Positions 1 to 10,359 of a stretch of 29,379 nucleotides of DNA are shown here, in pieces. This DNA comes from Welwitschia mirabilis. Lineage: Eukaryota; Gnetophyta; Gnetopsida; Welwitschiales. A program made the translations under genes and the position numbers. The stretch is from NCBI GenBank assembly GCA_051453625.1, contig JBOZIK010000001.1:90562835-90592213 (forward strand), written 5' to 3'. The notes beneath the pieces are model-generated. The model saw only the letters and a program-made list of their open reading frames with translations, did not search any database and had not been told where the DNA came from. The first letter of the stretch is position 1, and every line of letters starts with the position of its first letter.

Positions 1-1725
1 AAGGATGTTATTTGAGGTTTTGCATGGAAGTACAAGTGAAAGAGATGGAGAAACATGTAAAGACTCTTTAAGTTGGTTTTTCTCTTTGAAAAGTATAAGT
101 CTATTCTCTATTAAGTTTATTTGTTTTTTAATTGCTTCTTCTTTATTCCTTTCCTTCTTATTGTTAACTCCATCATTACTTGGTTGAATGCTTTCTTTAC
201 TTTTTTCATTATGTTCTTTGATAATATCTCACTCTTCTTCATTATCTTTATCAATATCATTGACTATTTCTTGTTCTTCTTTATTAAACTCATTATTGTT
301 TTGTTGAGGATTATTTTCATTTTTTAAGTTGCTGGATTCATCAAAAAGATCATTAAAAAGATTACAAAAACAAAAGTTCTCATTGTATGACAGAAGATTT
401 TATGATATTTCCTAAGTTGACTCTTCTTCCTCTCTATTGAATAATTCTATTAATTCTAAATTGCAATCCTCATTTTTAGTTATTAAGTTGCTATTATTGA
501 CTATCATCTTGGATTTTCATCCAGACGATAGGAGTTGATGAATCCCCTCATAATGTAAATTCTCCATATTTTTTTTATTACTTAAATTCTTAATTAATCT
601 CATATGTTAAACTTCTTTAAAAGGTTAAACTCGTTCATCCTCATCACAAAGTAAAGGAAAACTAGGGATCTGATCTAATAGTTCAATATCATCTTCTTCT
701 TCTTCTTCTTCCTCACCATTCTCATTGTTTTGTTACATGTTATTATTTTTCAATTCATTAGATTCATTAAAAGGAGAAATGTGATCATTATGTTTATCAT
801 GGATTAAATAATTTTTAGATTTTTCATGAGTTAATTCTTTGTTTCATCTTTATTTTCTAATAGAAATTGAATAAGATTATAACCTAGCTCGTCATTTAAG
901 AAATAATCATCTTCATCATAACTATTGAATAATAGAGGTAAATCATCATTGTCTTTATTTTGTTGTCCATCTCCAATGTTGAAGCAAGAATTATTTTTAT
1001 GTGTTATTTTGAAGTTCTTCTCATGTTTCTCAAGGTCGTATGTAGTAGGATAGGTTTGTCGTATAAAAGAACCTTAAGATTGTTGAATTTGTAATAAATT
1101 TTGTTGAAACATTCAATCAAATTTTCTAAGTTCTTATTAGTAATTTCTTGCATCATTTTCATTTCCTTAAGCATTTCTATTACTGAGTTATTTCTTTCTT
1201 CATAGTAACTTATGGTAGACGGATCTTGTTCTTCATGATAATGGATGGGAGATGGTGGGGATTCACTAAAATAATTGTAGGATGTTTCACTAGATGAGGT
1301 GGAATCCCTAAAATGTTATAAATCATCATTGTCATTTTCATTTAAAATTTGAAAAGGAGGTGAAAAATAAGAATTTTAAAAATAGGAAGGGTTATTAGTC
1401 TCAAAATCATTTGAAGTTCCCCAAATTATTCTTAAAATATTTTTCTAAGTGTTTTATTTCCATTATTCTTAGAATTTCTATGCTTTCTCCTTCTTTTTTT
1501 AGCTCTCATCTTAGTCAATATTTCTCATAATGGTTTTTTATCATTATTCTTAATAGTAAATGAAAAGGATGAATAAGAATAATTCATACTTTTAAGTTCT
1601 AAATCATTAATAGAAGATGAGTTATAAGATTTTTGTCTTTCACATCTCCTTCTAGTAATTATCTCTCCTATGGTAATATTTGCATTTGGACTAGAGGGTT
1701 CTATCATGTTTGTATTAAGCAACAC
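1..1725 (-). pseudogene. Decayed acidic protein frame, family not recognised, runs off left edge
   Basis: Read on the minus strand, this stretch gives protein-like sequence of roughly 570 codons. It is broken by frameshifts and by stops that are mostly TAA/TAG where Gln would fit. The first ATG is at 1707 (MIEPSSPNANITIGEI). A basic patch (KKRRRKHRNSKN, near 1460-1505) follows. Next comes a Ser/Pro/Tyr-rich part (SESPPSPIHYHEEQDPSTIS), then a helical stretch (IEMLKEMKMMQEITNKNLE, about 1110-1200). After that the protein is very acidic and Asn-rich, with a Glu6-Asp2 run encoded by a GAA/GAT repeat at about 688-717. The readable frame still continues at base 1, so the C-terminus lies outside. 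I see no catalytic motif or zinc knuckle. The style (charged, Asn/Gln-rich, helical segment) resembles plant retroelement gag or accessory ORFs, but this is inference. The plus-strand ORFs in 5-327 are antisense shadows of it. Confidence 0.5.
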
Positions 1726-1992
1726 TACTTATTATAAGAAGAAGATAAAATGATTTTTCTCTTATTCTATTAGATTTACTACTCCTATTTGAAATATTTG
1801 GTTCAAAAATCATAAAATTATTAAAAATTCTTCAAATCTTGGAAATTACATACTTGGGTGTGCACATTTATTTTTATTTTTCATCAAGTAAGCCTTTTCT
1901 GATATTTTATGATTAAGCTTCGTTCCCTCAAATATTTTAGCTTTTCACCAAATTTTATCACATCCTTACATACTTAATAAAATGTCTGCCTA

Positions 1993-2104
1993 TTCATCAT
2001 CTTGGTTGTCATCCAGATGATACCCTGGATAACAAGAAAATAGAAAATAGAAAACTAGAATAGAAACACACTATTAGTCATTTTCTAGTATCGTCTAGAT
2101 GATA
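1993..2104. repeat. Two copies of a TATC-RTCYRGAY-GATA near-palindrome
   Basis: The first copy reads ATCATCTTGG, a short spacer, then TCATCCAGATGATACC (1997-2024). The second reads TATCGTCTAGATGATA (2089-2104). The second becomes a perfect 16-bp palindrome if one CpG-type transition is undone. Related copies lie at 503-530, inside the acidic frame, and at 3236-3265. Confidence 0.55.
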
Positions 2105-2185
2105 AAGAAGATGATATCAACTTATTACATGATGGAAAATCAAAAATAAACTTGCTAAAAAATAACAAAAGACCCTCACCCTAGA

Positions 2186-2222
2186 CTGTCATCTTATGGT
2201 ATCATCACTAATAAGATGACAG
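2186..2222. repeat. 12-bp perfect inverted repeat
   Basis: The arms CTGTCATCTTAT (2186-2197) and ATAAGATGACAG (2211-2222) are exact reverse complements separated by 13 bases. There is no T-tract or gene end next to it, so a terminator role is not supported. Its TCATC core resembles the palindromes nearby. Confidence 0.6.
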
Positions 2223-3537
2223 GCTCAAAAAATGCAAATCTAAAAAATAAAAAAAATGCAAAATAATGCAAAAAGTAAAACCACAATATTTACAATAAAA
2301 ATACAATACTATCATTAAAAAATACTTAAATCAAATATAAATCACTTATCTGAATAATGATAATCCTTAAACTCCTTATGGCCTTCCTTGTAATGGTACT
2401 AAGATGTTGTAATATGTATTTATGAAAATGATTGAATCTTAAAAAGATCCTACCATTCACAAATAAAATAGATATCTGCATGATACAATACACTAATATA
2501 GATGGGAGTTGACTCAAATGTCATAATCTATCGAAGGCCAGGCTAAAGAAAAAGAATTGATTTTAATCAAGAAATACTTTGTATTCTACCTATAGAAATA
2601 AATTTCAATACAGGAAAAGTACAATGCAATACACTTATGCAAAGTTAATCTAGGAAAAGAAAGTAATAATGCACCTAAACTAATAATGCACAACCTTAAC
2701 AAAGGTTTTCTTCATAACCTATATCACTTAATAAACTATCACCAGATTAGAAGCAACACAAGCTATAAGGGATAAGAAAAACAAGCATATAAAAAGGAAA
2801 ACGAGTCTTTGTATTAAATCTTGAACAACATACATGTTAAAAAGTAGTCACACCTTAATGGAGAAAGCATAATCCAACGCTAAGAAAGATGTCTATCTGC
2901 AACTCCTAAGGATGGATCTCCATCCCTTTAATTTCCTGTCATGAGAATTTTTAGTGCAAACGAAGACAATTGAAGTTGAGGGTGAAGTCAATATTTATTA
3001 ACAAAGATAGACTTATAAATAAACAAGACCAATAGGTGTAGGCAAAAGCCTAATAACTATGTAAAAGATCACATGACACATTACAGAAGGTTGGTGGAGT
3101 TAAGTACATTTGCTAAATTTATATGATCATCTTATTTATTATTTGAAAAATGGTAGGGATGATATCACATCAATAGAGTTCTATGTTTATCCTTCATGTT
3201 AGTCTAGTTAGCATCCTTAGTCATCATGCAAGTGGTATCATCCTGGTATATCATTTGGATGATGGAGGGAATGACAGCTTTATTAAAGCTCTTTATTAAG
3301 TTGAATTGACCTTGAATCTCATTAATTCCTCCTTAAAATGTGAAGTATTAGAATTTATCCAAAATGTTTTCAAAAGTACTAGTATTTGTGCATTTCTGTG
3401 ATTTTTCCCTTAATTCTTAATAATTGTTATTTTATGCTTACATCTATCTAAATGTACTATAAAACTACTCAAAATATCCCATCAAAAACATACAATTTGG
3501 CATCACAATAGTGGGCAACATAATGAAAGTACCAATT

Positions 3538-4560
3538 GATGAGTGCTAGCCTAAATTAGAGTCTTTTCTTAATTAAAGAAAGTCTTGACAATTAAAGAAA
3601 GAGGAATCACCAACCTTGGTTAAATAATTAAAAAAGCTTAAAACTATGGAGACAAATGAATACCAATAAAGAAAATTAAATATATTAGATGAACTAATGA
3701 AAATGATGATTGAGAAATTTTAAAAAGTTGTTATTTCTTTAGAAGGACTTAAAAATAAGAAAATAAGTAGTTCAACTAGAAGTAAAAATAAAGTAGAAAG
3801 AAAAGAATACCTGCTTTGTTAATACATAGACCATGAAGTGGAGAAATGCCTTCTCTTTTAGTTTATTAGCAAGACATTTATGAAGAGTTATGTGCACTAA
3901 ATTTGACCTCTACTTCATCACAGTGTAACAACCAATCCAATTTCATGCCTCCTTTTGATATGCCTTTTTAATCTTTTAGATCTAAATATGTCAGTAATAA
4001 TACTTAGTAGTTTAATTCACCTTATTTTTCAATTTTTCAACCTTATTTTCATTAGTCTTCTCCTCCTTCACTAATTCAAAATCAATCGGTCTTTAAAACA
4101 TTGCAACAAAACATAGATAAACATTTTATAAATTTGGATCAATTTATGAATTAGACCAATGATAACATTAATAAGCTTATGAGTCTAATATAATAGACAG
4201 TGTATTCCAATTTTTAAAACTAGGGATGTTTATCTTCTAATAGTCAACTCAATATTAATCAAGTTAAGAAAACAAATTTCATAACTAGAATTAAGACTTT
4301 AATAGATAGTAATGTTGATAATAATAAAGTGATGGAGGAACTCAGTAATGAGGCTAATGATGTAGAGGAAATTCAGCATGATAGTAAAGTGAAAAATTAG
4401 CAACCTCATTTATCCAGTCAGCCATCATTTGCAAAAAGATTAAAAAAGAATAATGATATACTAAGCAAAGAACTAAAGACTTTGTTAAAATAAGCATTAT
4501 TATCTATACCTCGTTGTAAACTTTTTATGAGATAACAAAAGGTATGAGAAGGCATTTAGG
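3538..4560 (+). pseudogene. gag: Element A gag C-terminal region and gag-protease linker
   Basis: Translated fragments include a Pro/Gln/Asn-rich stretch (NNQSNFMPPFDMPF, about 3925-3970) followed by the coiled segment VFKTLQQNIDKHFINLDQFM. After this comes NINKLMSLI, whose next two codons are TAA TAG. The C-terminal part of plant gypsy gag typically looks like this: Gln-rich, then a helix with LExQxxQL character. Downstream (4315-4500) comes an acidic linker (VMEELSNEANDVEEIQHD), then FAKRLKKNNDILSKELKTLL, a segment that in relatives precedes the protease. Five stops in 4150-4225 are all TAA or TAG at likely Gln codons. I saw no zinc knuckle. The N-terminal capsid part is absent or unreadable. 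Confidence 0.65.
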
Positions 4561-4599
4561 GACCTAGTCAAAAAAAATAGGAAAAGAAAAATTTCAGAA

Positions 4600-5280
4600 A
4601 GAGTTTACCTAGTTGACTAACAATTCTTACAATTAAGTTAAAAATGTCCAAAATAAAAAGATTTGGGAGAAGCCACCTTCATCTTTTTCCCCCATAAAAA
4701 TTCCCATTGGCACTTGGGCCTATGCAAAATTTCTAATTTTTATGTTCCTGATTAATGTAGGGGTTTGTACTTTGGACCTCTGGGTATGTGTGTATTCATG
4801 ACCTTACCACTTTTATAAGTCATCATTGACAAGCCACCTTGATAGTTACTCTTTGGGGAGACCTCCACTTAAAACATTATTTAGTTGATTTGATAGCCAA
4901 CTTCAATATGCTGCCTAAACATATGATGATGAGACTCAAGTTAGAAGCTAATCTTCAATAGATCAACATAGTCTTAGATATGACAAATGGATCTCTTAAA
5001 AGAGCAAGAGGAGTCTAAAATATTTTGTGGTATAATTTGACAAAGATTTTCATCCAACTAATTTTGTTGTATTGAAAGTTAAAAGAAACAATGACTACCC
5101 ATTAATCTTAGGGAGGACTTGGCTAGCAAGAGCTAATGGAATCATAAATATAAGAAGTGGAATTTTGACATTATAATTTGAAAATAAGAAATGCAATGTA
5201 GAAGTTTATGACACTACTAAAAAACACATGAAAATTGATAATGAAGAAGATGAAATATTAGAAATGTTAGTTCCATAAAT
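4600..5280 (+). pseudogene. Element A aspartic protease (retropepsin) remnant
   Basis: The retropepsin that processes the Gag-Pol polyprotein can be followed across two frames. The active-site region reads DLIANFNMLPKHMMMRL from 4887, where Athila-type elements have DLGAxVNLLP, so the essential Gly is now Ile (GGA to ATA). Further on, LDMTNGSLKRARGV matches the strand that usually reads LADRSVKxPRGI. The second conserved block YPLILGRTWLARANGIINI (about 5095-5155) corresponds to the family's ILGRPFLATxxAII motif. Frameshifts separate the blocks. Loss of the active-site Gly alone would inactivate the enzyme. The identification is good because both blocks occur in order with normal spacing. Confidence 0.8.
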
Positions 5281-5339
5281 TCTTAAAATATTAAGAGAAA
5301 AGAAGAGTTCTTACTTCTGAAATTTTTATTACTCTTATC

Positions 5340-6480
5340 TTTATCCTTCCCATTATTCCTTAATTCATGAACCTCTAAATTATTTAAATCCTTATGAATT
5401 AGAGAGTAAAGGAGCTACTGTATTACATTTTAATTAGCATGACAAACTTAAGTTTAAACATATAATAGTTATGGATAGAACTGAAAAATTAGAATGAATA
5501 TTAGATTTTCTTATTGAAGAATGTCAAGATTTACATTCCTCATAATAAACATTAAAAATCTAAACCCAACTTAAAATAACTACCTCCTCATCTTACATGG
5601 ATCTTTATCAAGGAAAATAAGTTTAAAACTTTATCATTAGTATTGAAATAGGCTCTGCCCAAGAACAAAAAATTATCACATTATTGAAAAATAACATGGA
5701 GACTTTTTCTTGGAATCATTAAGATCTTACTTGAGTTTCCCCTCATGTGGTACAACATAAAATTTATGTTAAGGATAACATCAAACCAATAAAGCAATCA
5801 CAATGAATAATCAATCCTACACTCAAAAAATGATTAAAGATGAAACTATTAAGTTGATTGATTCTTATATAATTTATCCAATAGTTGATAGTAAGTAGGT
5901 GAATACTATAACAGTGGTACTAAAGAAGAAAAACAAATGGAGAACATGCATAAACTTCAAGAAATTAAATCAAATCACAAAAAAGGATCATTTTCCACTT
6001 CCTTTTATTGATTAAGTACTATAAGATCTTAACTTATATTGCTTCTTAAATGGTTATAGTGCTTCTAATCAAATCTATATAGCTCCTGAAGATTAATGTT
6101 AATGACTTTCACTTCTCCATTTGGTACCTATTCTTTCTACCATATGTCTTTTGGATTACATAATGCTTCTTGTACTTTTCAAAGACTGATGCAAGGGATT
6201 TTTACTAATGTGCTTAAAGATTTTATAAAAGTATATATGAATTATTTTTCTTTGTGAGAAAATTCTTTTGATCAAACTCTTGTAAATCTTAAAAATATCC
6301 TTAATAGATGCATCCAAAATGAAGTAGAATTAAGCTAGTGAAAATCTTTCTTTAAGCTTGCTAAATGAGTTATTATTGAACATGTCATTTCAAATAGGTG
6401 TATAAAAATGGACCCTTCAAAAGTGAAAGTAATAGAGATATAAAAAACTTAGATATTTTTTAGGGCATGCTAGTTTTTAT
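5340..6480 (+). pseudogene. Element A linker and reverse transcriptase remnant
   Basis: After a linker (HDKLKFKHIIVMDRTEKLE, about 5440-5500) the RT fingers and palm are recognisable. VDSKWVNTITVVLKKK and WRTCINFKKLNQITKKDHF (about 5885-5995) match the family's SKWVSPVHVVPKK and WRVCIDYRKLNxATRKDHF. PLPFIDQ is present with TAA in place of the Gln codon. SPFGTYSFYHMSFGLHNASC then TFQRLMQGIF (6110-6205) match CPFGTFAYRRMPFGLCNAP then TFQRCMxSIF. The catalytic YMDD box is YMNY at 6234-6245: the first Asp is Asn and the second Tyr, so the polymerase is dead. TRNRCIKMDPSKVKVIE-like sequence near 6395-6440 marks the thumb and connection. The PED-Q stop at about 6090 is again a TAA. Confidence 0.88.
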
Positions 6481-7040
6481 AGGAGGTTTACTAAAGGATA
6501 CTCTAAAATTTGTAAACCCCTTTATAATATTCTTGAAAAAGACACCCCATTTATATGGAATGAAGATCACCAACATGCATTTAACTCCTCAATATAAATA
6601 CTAATAATAGGATTTATTTTATAGTGTCCTAAATGAAATTATAACTTTAAGTTAATGACAGATGCTAGTCAATTTTCTACTAAGGTTGTACTTAGAAAGA
6701 TAATAGATAAGAAAAATCATGTTATATCTTATTTTAATAGAACTTTGAATTCTACATAAGGAAATTATTCAACTATATAAAGAGAGATGTTAGTTTTTGT
6801 ACTCTATTTGAATAATTTTCATCATTACCTAGTTGGCTTTCACACAAATATACATACCAATCATATTATTATAAAATATATATTGTCAAACCCTCTATTT
6901 AATTTTAGACTTATTAGGTGGCAGGAATTTGATTCGATAATTATAGATAAAAAAAGGGACTGACAATCTAGTCATTAATTATTTTTCTAAATTACTTATG
7001 AGCTCTAAAATTTTGATTAATGATGATTCATAAGAATATA
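6481..7040 (+). pseudogene. Element A RNase H remnant
   Basis: This is one of the best-preserved parts of the element. KPLYNILEKDTPFIWNEDHQ (6515-6575) matches the connection segment before RNase H. FKLMTDASQFSTKVVLRKI begins at about 6645 and carries the first catalytic Asp, in DAS. NHVISYFNRTLNS, a stop at Gln, GNYSTI, a stop at Gln and REMLVFVLYLNNFHHYLVG follow, which keeps the second catalytic Glu (in REM). The third acidic site, normally TDH, reads TNH in NIHTNHIIIKYIL, so it is lost. FRLIRWQEFDSIIIDKK (about 6905-6955) matches RLIRWxLLLQEFD. The domain degrades RNA in RNA-DNA hybrids during reverse transcription. Confidence 0.87.
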
Positions 7041-7556
7041 TCCTAGATGAAAATATGTTTGGTGTTAAAATTTCTAAAGCTAATCAAGACCCTTAATATG
7101 CTAATATAGTGAATTATGTGATGTGCTATAAAACTCCACATTAAACCATAAATGAAAGAAAATTATTTTCACATTAGATTAGGAGGTGCATTTGGATTTT
7201 ACCTTTCTTATTTAAAAATGTTTTGATCAAATTATTTCAAAATGCACATAAAAATGGAAAGAACATAGGGTATTAGAAATATGTCATAAAGGTACAAGAG
7301 GTAGACATTTGGATGGTAAGAGAATAGACACTAAAGTTTTTTATGCTAGTTTGTTTTAGCCCACTATCTTGAAAGATGCAAATGAATTTGTTAAGAAGCA
7401 TGATCAATGCCAAATGATAAGAAAACTTAGCCAAAAATACCAAATATCCCTTTAATCAATAGTTGAGTGTGAACATTTTAACTGTTATAGAATTTATTTC
7501 ATTAGTCCAATCTATCCTCTATCCTTTTAAAAACCCTATATTATTATGGCTATAGG
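7041..7556 (+). pseudogene. Element A integrase, N-terminal zinc-binding half (5' of insertion)
   Basis: The HHCC zinc-binding domain of the integrase is visible. HKGTRGRHLDGKRIDTKVFY (about 7286-7345) holds the two His residues. PTILKDANEFVKKHDQCQMI (about 7360-7420) holds the Cys pair, with the first Cys replaced by His (KKHDQC for KKCDQC). A TAG stop stands at the Trp of the usual FxWPxLxKD block (LF*PTILKD). Downstream, ILLWL near 7537-7549 fits the start of the catalytic core. The reading then breaks at 7557, where a TG...CA insertion begins. The first catalytic Asp block (usually WGIDFMGPF) is badly decayed around 7485-7515. Confidence 0.82.
7552..7556. repeat. Left target-site duplication ATAGG
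   Basis: ATAGG lies immediately before TGTAACACCCC and is matched by ATAGG at 7846-7850, immediately after the terminal CA. Confidence 0.7.
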
Positions 7557-7845
7557 TGTAACACCCCAACTTTAATTACCCTAATTAACCATAATATTTT
7601 TTTTTTTTTTTTATAGTTATTAACTATCATGCACAACGGAACCTAGGATCAAATCCTAATTAGACTCTATTANNNNNNNNNNNNNNNNNNNNNNNNNNNN
7701 NNNNNNNNNNNNNNNNNNNNNNNNNNNNNNNNNNNNNNNNNNNNNNNNNNNNNNNNNNNNNNNNNNNNNNNNAAATTAATATCAAAATGTTTTACATAGT
7801 TTAGAAACCCTATTAATTAAAGCTTACAAAATGTGGGTTATAACA
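7557..7845. mobile_element. Small TG...CA insertion (solo LTR or TRIM-like) in the element A integrase
   Basis: The insertion begins TGTAACACCCC and ends GGGTTATAACA, so it has TG...CA ends and short imperfect inverted termini. It is flanked on both sides by ATAGG (7552-7556 and 7846-7850), a 5-bp target duplication typical of LTR-retroelement integration. Integrase reading resumes immediately to the right (KKWVKVNATSFNNSKVV). The interior holds a run of T (about 7594-7611) and 100 N, so the true length is unknown. No coding frame is visible. It is probably a solo LTR or TRIM. Its orientation cannot be decided from the ends. Confidence 0.7.
7673..7772. other. Assembly gap, 100 N
   Basis: Exactly 100 N are present, which is usually a placeholder for a gap of unknown size. 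It lies inside the nested insertion, so that element's interior length and content cannot be judged. Confidence 0.99.
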
Positions 7846-7850
7846 ATAGG
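7846..7850. repeat. Right target-site duplication ATAGG
   Basis: This is the partner of 7552-7556. Removing the insert and one copy brings the two halves of the integrase together at the expected place. Confidence 0.7.
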
Positions 7851-8590
7851 CTATGTAAAAAAAATGGGTAAAAGTAAATGCAACATCATTTAATAACTCA
7901 AAGGTAGTTTGTAGATTTCTTGCATTAATATGATAAAAAATTGTTGGCTAAGAATGAAATTAAATATTAATTTACTAATGCATATCATCCATGAACAAAT
8001 GAATTAATTAAAAGAACCAATTGAAAAATTAAGAACAGGCTATTTAAAGTAATCAACACTAATAAAACTAACTAGATTTTTAGACTAGACAAAGTTCTTT
8101 GGGCTTATAGGATAACTTTTAGAACTGCACTTAGGTTCACATCATATGAATTGGTATTTGGCAAATAATGTATTTTCCCATGATTTAGTTCATAAATCAT
8201 TCAAAACAATTTTTTTTTAAACCTTTAAAATAAAGCAATAAATCTCAACCATATAATTAATTAGTTACATAAACTAGATGAGAACAAGGTCTAAGCTTTA
8301 AATCATCAATTAATAATTATAGATCAAATGAAAACATATTATAATAAGAACACTATCATAACTATTTTGAAAAGAATGATCTTGTAGTACTGTATAATTC
8401 TCATTTAAAAAATATTCATACTAAATTAGTATCACATTAGATGGGACCTTAAAATTTCTGGAATAGCATGATAATGTGGTAGTAACTTTAATTAATTTGG
8501 ATGGAAGACATTAATCTATGGTGAATGGATAGTGATTAAAGTAGTATTATTCCCAAATTTCATTTGTGTAAAATATTAGTTTGATAGAAG
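7851..8590 (+). pseudogene. Element A integrase, catalytic core and C-terminal domain (3' of insertion)
   Basis: This continues the integrase after the nested insertion. WVKVNATSFNNSKVV matches the family's KWVEAxATxTNDAKVV. TNAYHP, a TAA stop and TNELIKRTN (about 7974-8020) match the catalytic-Glu block (YHPQTNGQxExxN), with the Glu apparently changed to Lys. VLWAYRITFRTALRFTSYEL (about 8095-8152) is a near-perfect match to the conserved LWAYRTAxxTPxGxSPYxL, and VFGK follows. The C-terminal domain is seen as NDLVVLYNSHLKNIHTKLVS (about 8375-8435), then a stop-ridden stretch ending LDGRHXSMVNG (around 8500-8530), where the family ends pol with a VNGxRLKxY-type motif. The middle catalytic Asp could not be placed. 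Confidence 0.85.
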
Positions 8591-10359
8591 TCTTTTCTTT
8601 TAGAGGGAATGTAGAACATTAAACTCCAACAAGCCCAACTTATTCTATAATTTAATCCAATGTGGGGATTTTTAATGTATATATTATAAATATTGTTCAT
8701 ATTAATAAGGTCTAATATCTTATCAACTATCAATGCAAATTCATTTTTCTATAACTAAAGAGAGTGAATGGATTGATTTTACATGAAGTACCCACACTAT
8801 CCTATTTTATTAAAAAATGATTAAAAGGGATTATTTATCATTTACTAGGAGAAAAGATGACTATCAAATAGTCCTATCCTCTATCTAATAAATGAAGAAT
8901 GTGGTATTACATTAGGCTTTGAGGATGTATTTAATCATGTCCAGCTCAGAGGTGATTTTAAGGTTTTTATTAAAGCTACTTTATGTAACTAAAAGTAAAA
9001 CAAAATTTGTAGAATTATGGATTTGCATTGTTAATTTGATTTAAAAAAATTGTATAATTATGGATTTGCATTATTAATTTGATAATATTATTTCTCATCA
9101 TTATTATCATAACTTTAATCAAATTTTATATTTGCCTTGCATTAGTTTAGCATTTGAAGCATAGACTAGAGAAAGATATTCTTATCTTTTAGTATAAGTG
9201 GAATATGAAAATTAAGCTTTCTACTTTATCATCATATTTACTTTTGCTCATCTCAAATGATAACTCCTTATCATGAGCCCTTAAACTGATTAAAATCAAT
9301 CATCTAATGGTAATTCATACTATACTTACTTCTAAATTCAATACTACATCAATATAAGTAAGTTTAGTACATAGTATACTGGTATTGTTTCAAATAAACA
9401 AGAAAAAAAATCCTATCTTTAACTATCAAAATGGTAATAACTTGGTCTATACTAAGTTGTAAAGATATCTTTCCATGCATTCATAAGATATGTTATATTT
9501 GTTATTTTATTAAAACAAAATCGAATCATTTCTAACATGATAACTTAAGTTATATATAATTTAAGTTCTTACTTAGCAAATTATTTAATTTTATAAAGGA
9601 TCACTGCTAGTATAAATTTAACAAACCCATTGCATGCTTGTCGCTTTGCATATATACTTGTAAGTACTATTTACCATTACATGTTTAACACTTTATACAT
9701 TCATTCCATCCAATACTCTAAATGGATGCTAATGATGGTAACAACTTCTTCAAATGTCTTCTTCTATTCTTTTGAACTATTTTCTTACAAATTTTGGAGT
9801 TAGATATATTCTAAAACGGAGGAATAATACGTGTAATTGTGTAACCTCAAATCAATTATCAGCATGCTTATTAGTTTTTTAGCTATTGGAGTTCGTTATT
9901 TTACATTTCTTCCTTTCATTTTAACTCTGTTGTAAATAGAGTCTAATTTTTAGTTTGTTTTTTAGTTTGTAAATCATCAATTAGAATGTGGAATTGATTT
10001 CTTACTTAATAATGTTTTTTTTACAATTTTATGGATCAATTGATTTGAAAATCCGTATGAAGGCACTTAATATTTGAATACTATTTATTCTTAGATTGTT
10101 TTTTTTTCCTCTTGAACTCATTATTTTTTCCTTCAAGTGAATTTTCTAATAATTTATCTTCTTCTTACAAAGTTGTTAAAATATATTGATGTAGATTGAT
10201 GTAGAAAGAATATACCAATTTTATGTGAGACCCTCTTTGATAAATTATTTTTGGTTAAAAGCTAGAAATGCTACTATATCTATGAAATAGTAATGCTTTT
10301 TCTATACATTAAATAAGGTTTTGAAAATGTTAATATATTTGATTTTAACTATTTTATGT
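8591..10359. other. Unreadable AT-rich stretch after element A pol
   Basis: I see no frame that holds for more than a few dozen codons and no recognisable domain. By position it is the spacer between pol and the downstream frame of element A. The one clear structure is the tandem repeat at 9005-9083. Confidence 0.5.
9005..9083. repeat. Imperfect two-copy tandem repeat, period 43
   Basis: The copies at 9005-9040 and 9048-9083 share AATTATGGATTTGCATT and TTAATTTGAT, with only a few substitutions between them. Confidence 0.8.

Larger units (their letters stand above)
1726..3537. other. Gene-free stretch with recurring near-palindromes
   Basis: I see no convincing coding frame here on either strand. 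The notable content is a repeated near-palindrome of the form TATCRTCYRGAYGATA (1993-2024, 2088-2104, 3236-3265) and a 12-bp inverted repeat (2186-2222). The stretch lies between the minus-strand acidic frame and the plus-strand element A. It may hold the 5' LTR and leader of one or both, but I could not fix any LTR boundary. Confidence 0.45.

Noticed and set aside
5-327. Two plus-strand ORFs rich in Phe, Leu and Ile that look like membrane proteins
   Set aside because: They are the complement of the GAA/GAT/AAT-rich acidic frame on the minus strand. Hydrophobic text is what such antisense gives.
2186-2222. The 12-bp inverted repeat as an intrinsic terminator or hairpin RNA
   Set aside because: There is no T-tract and no adjacent gene, and this is not bacterial DNA. 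The stem is too short for a microRNA precursor.
3495-3521. AATTTGGCATCACAATAGTGGG as a primer-binding site of element A
   Set aside because: Only the TTTGGC start and the TGGG part resemble known plant gypsy PBSs, and gaps are needed to align it. The first readable gag text behind it is already C-terminal.
3538-8590. Alternative genetic code with TAA/TAG read as Gln
   Set aside because: Stops at Gln codons suggest it, but frameshifts, Trp-to-stop changes and lost catalytic residues occur in the same domains. The element families are plant ones. Decay explains all of it.
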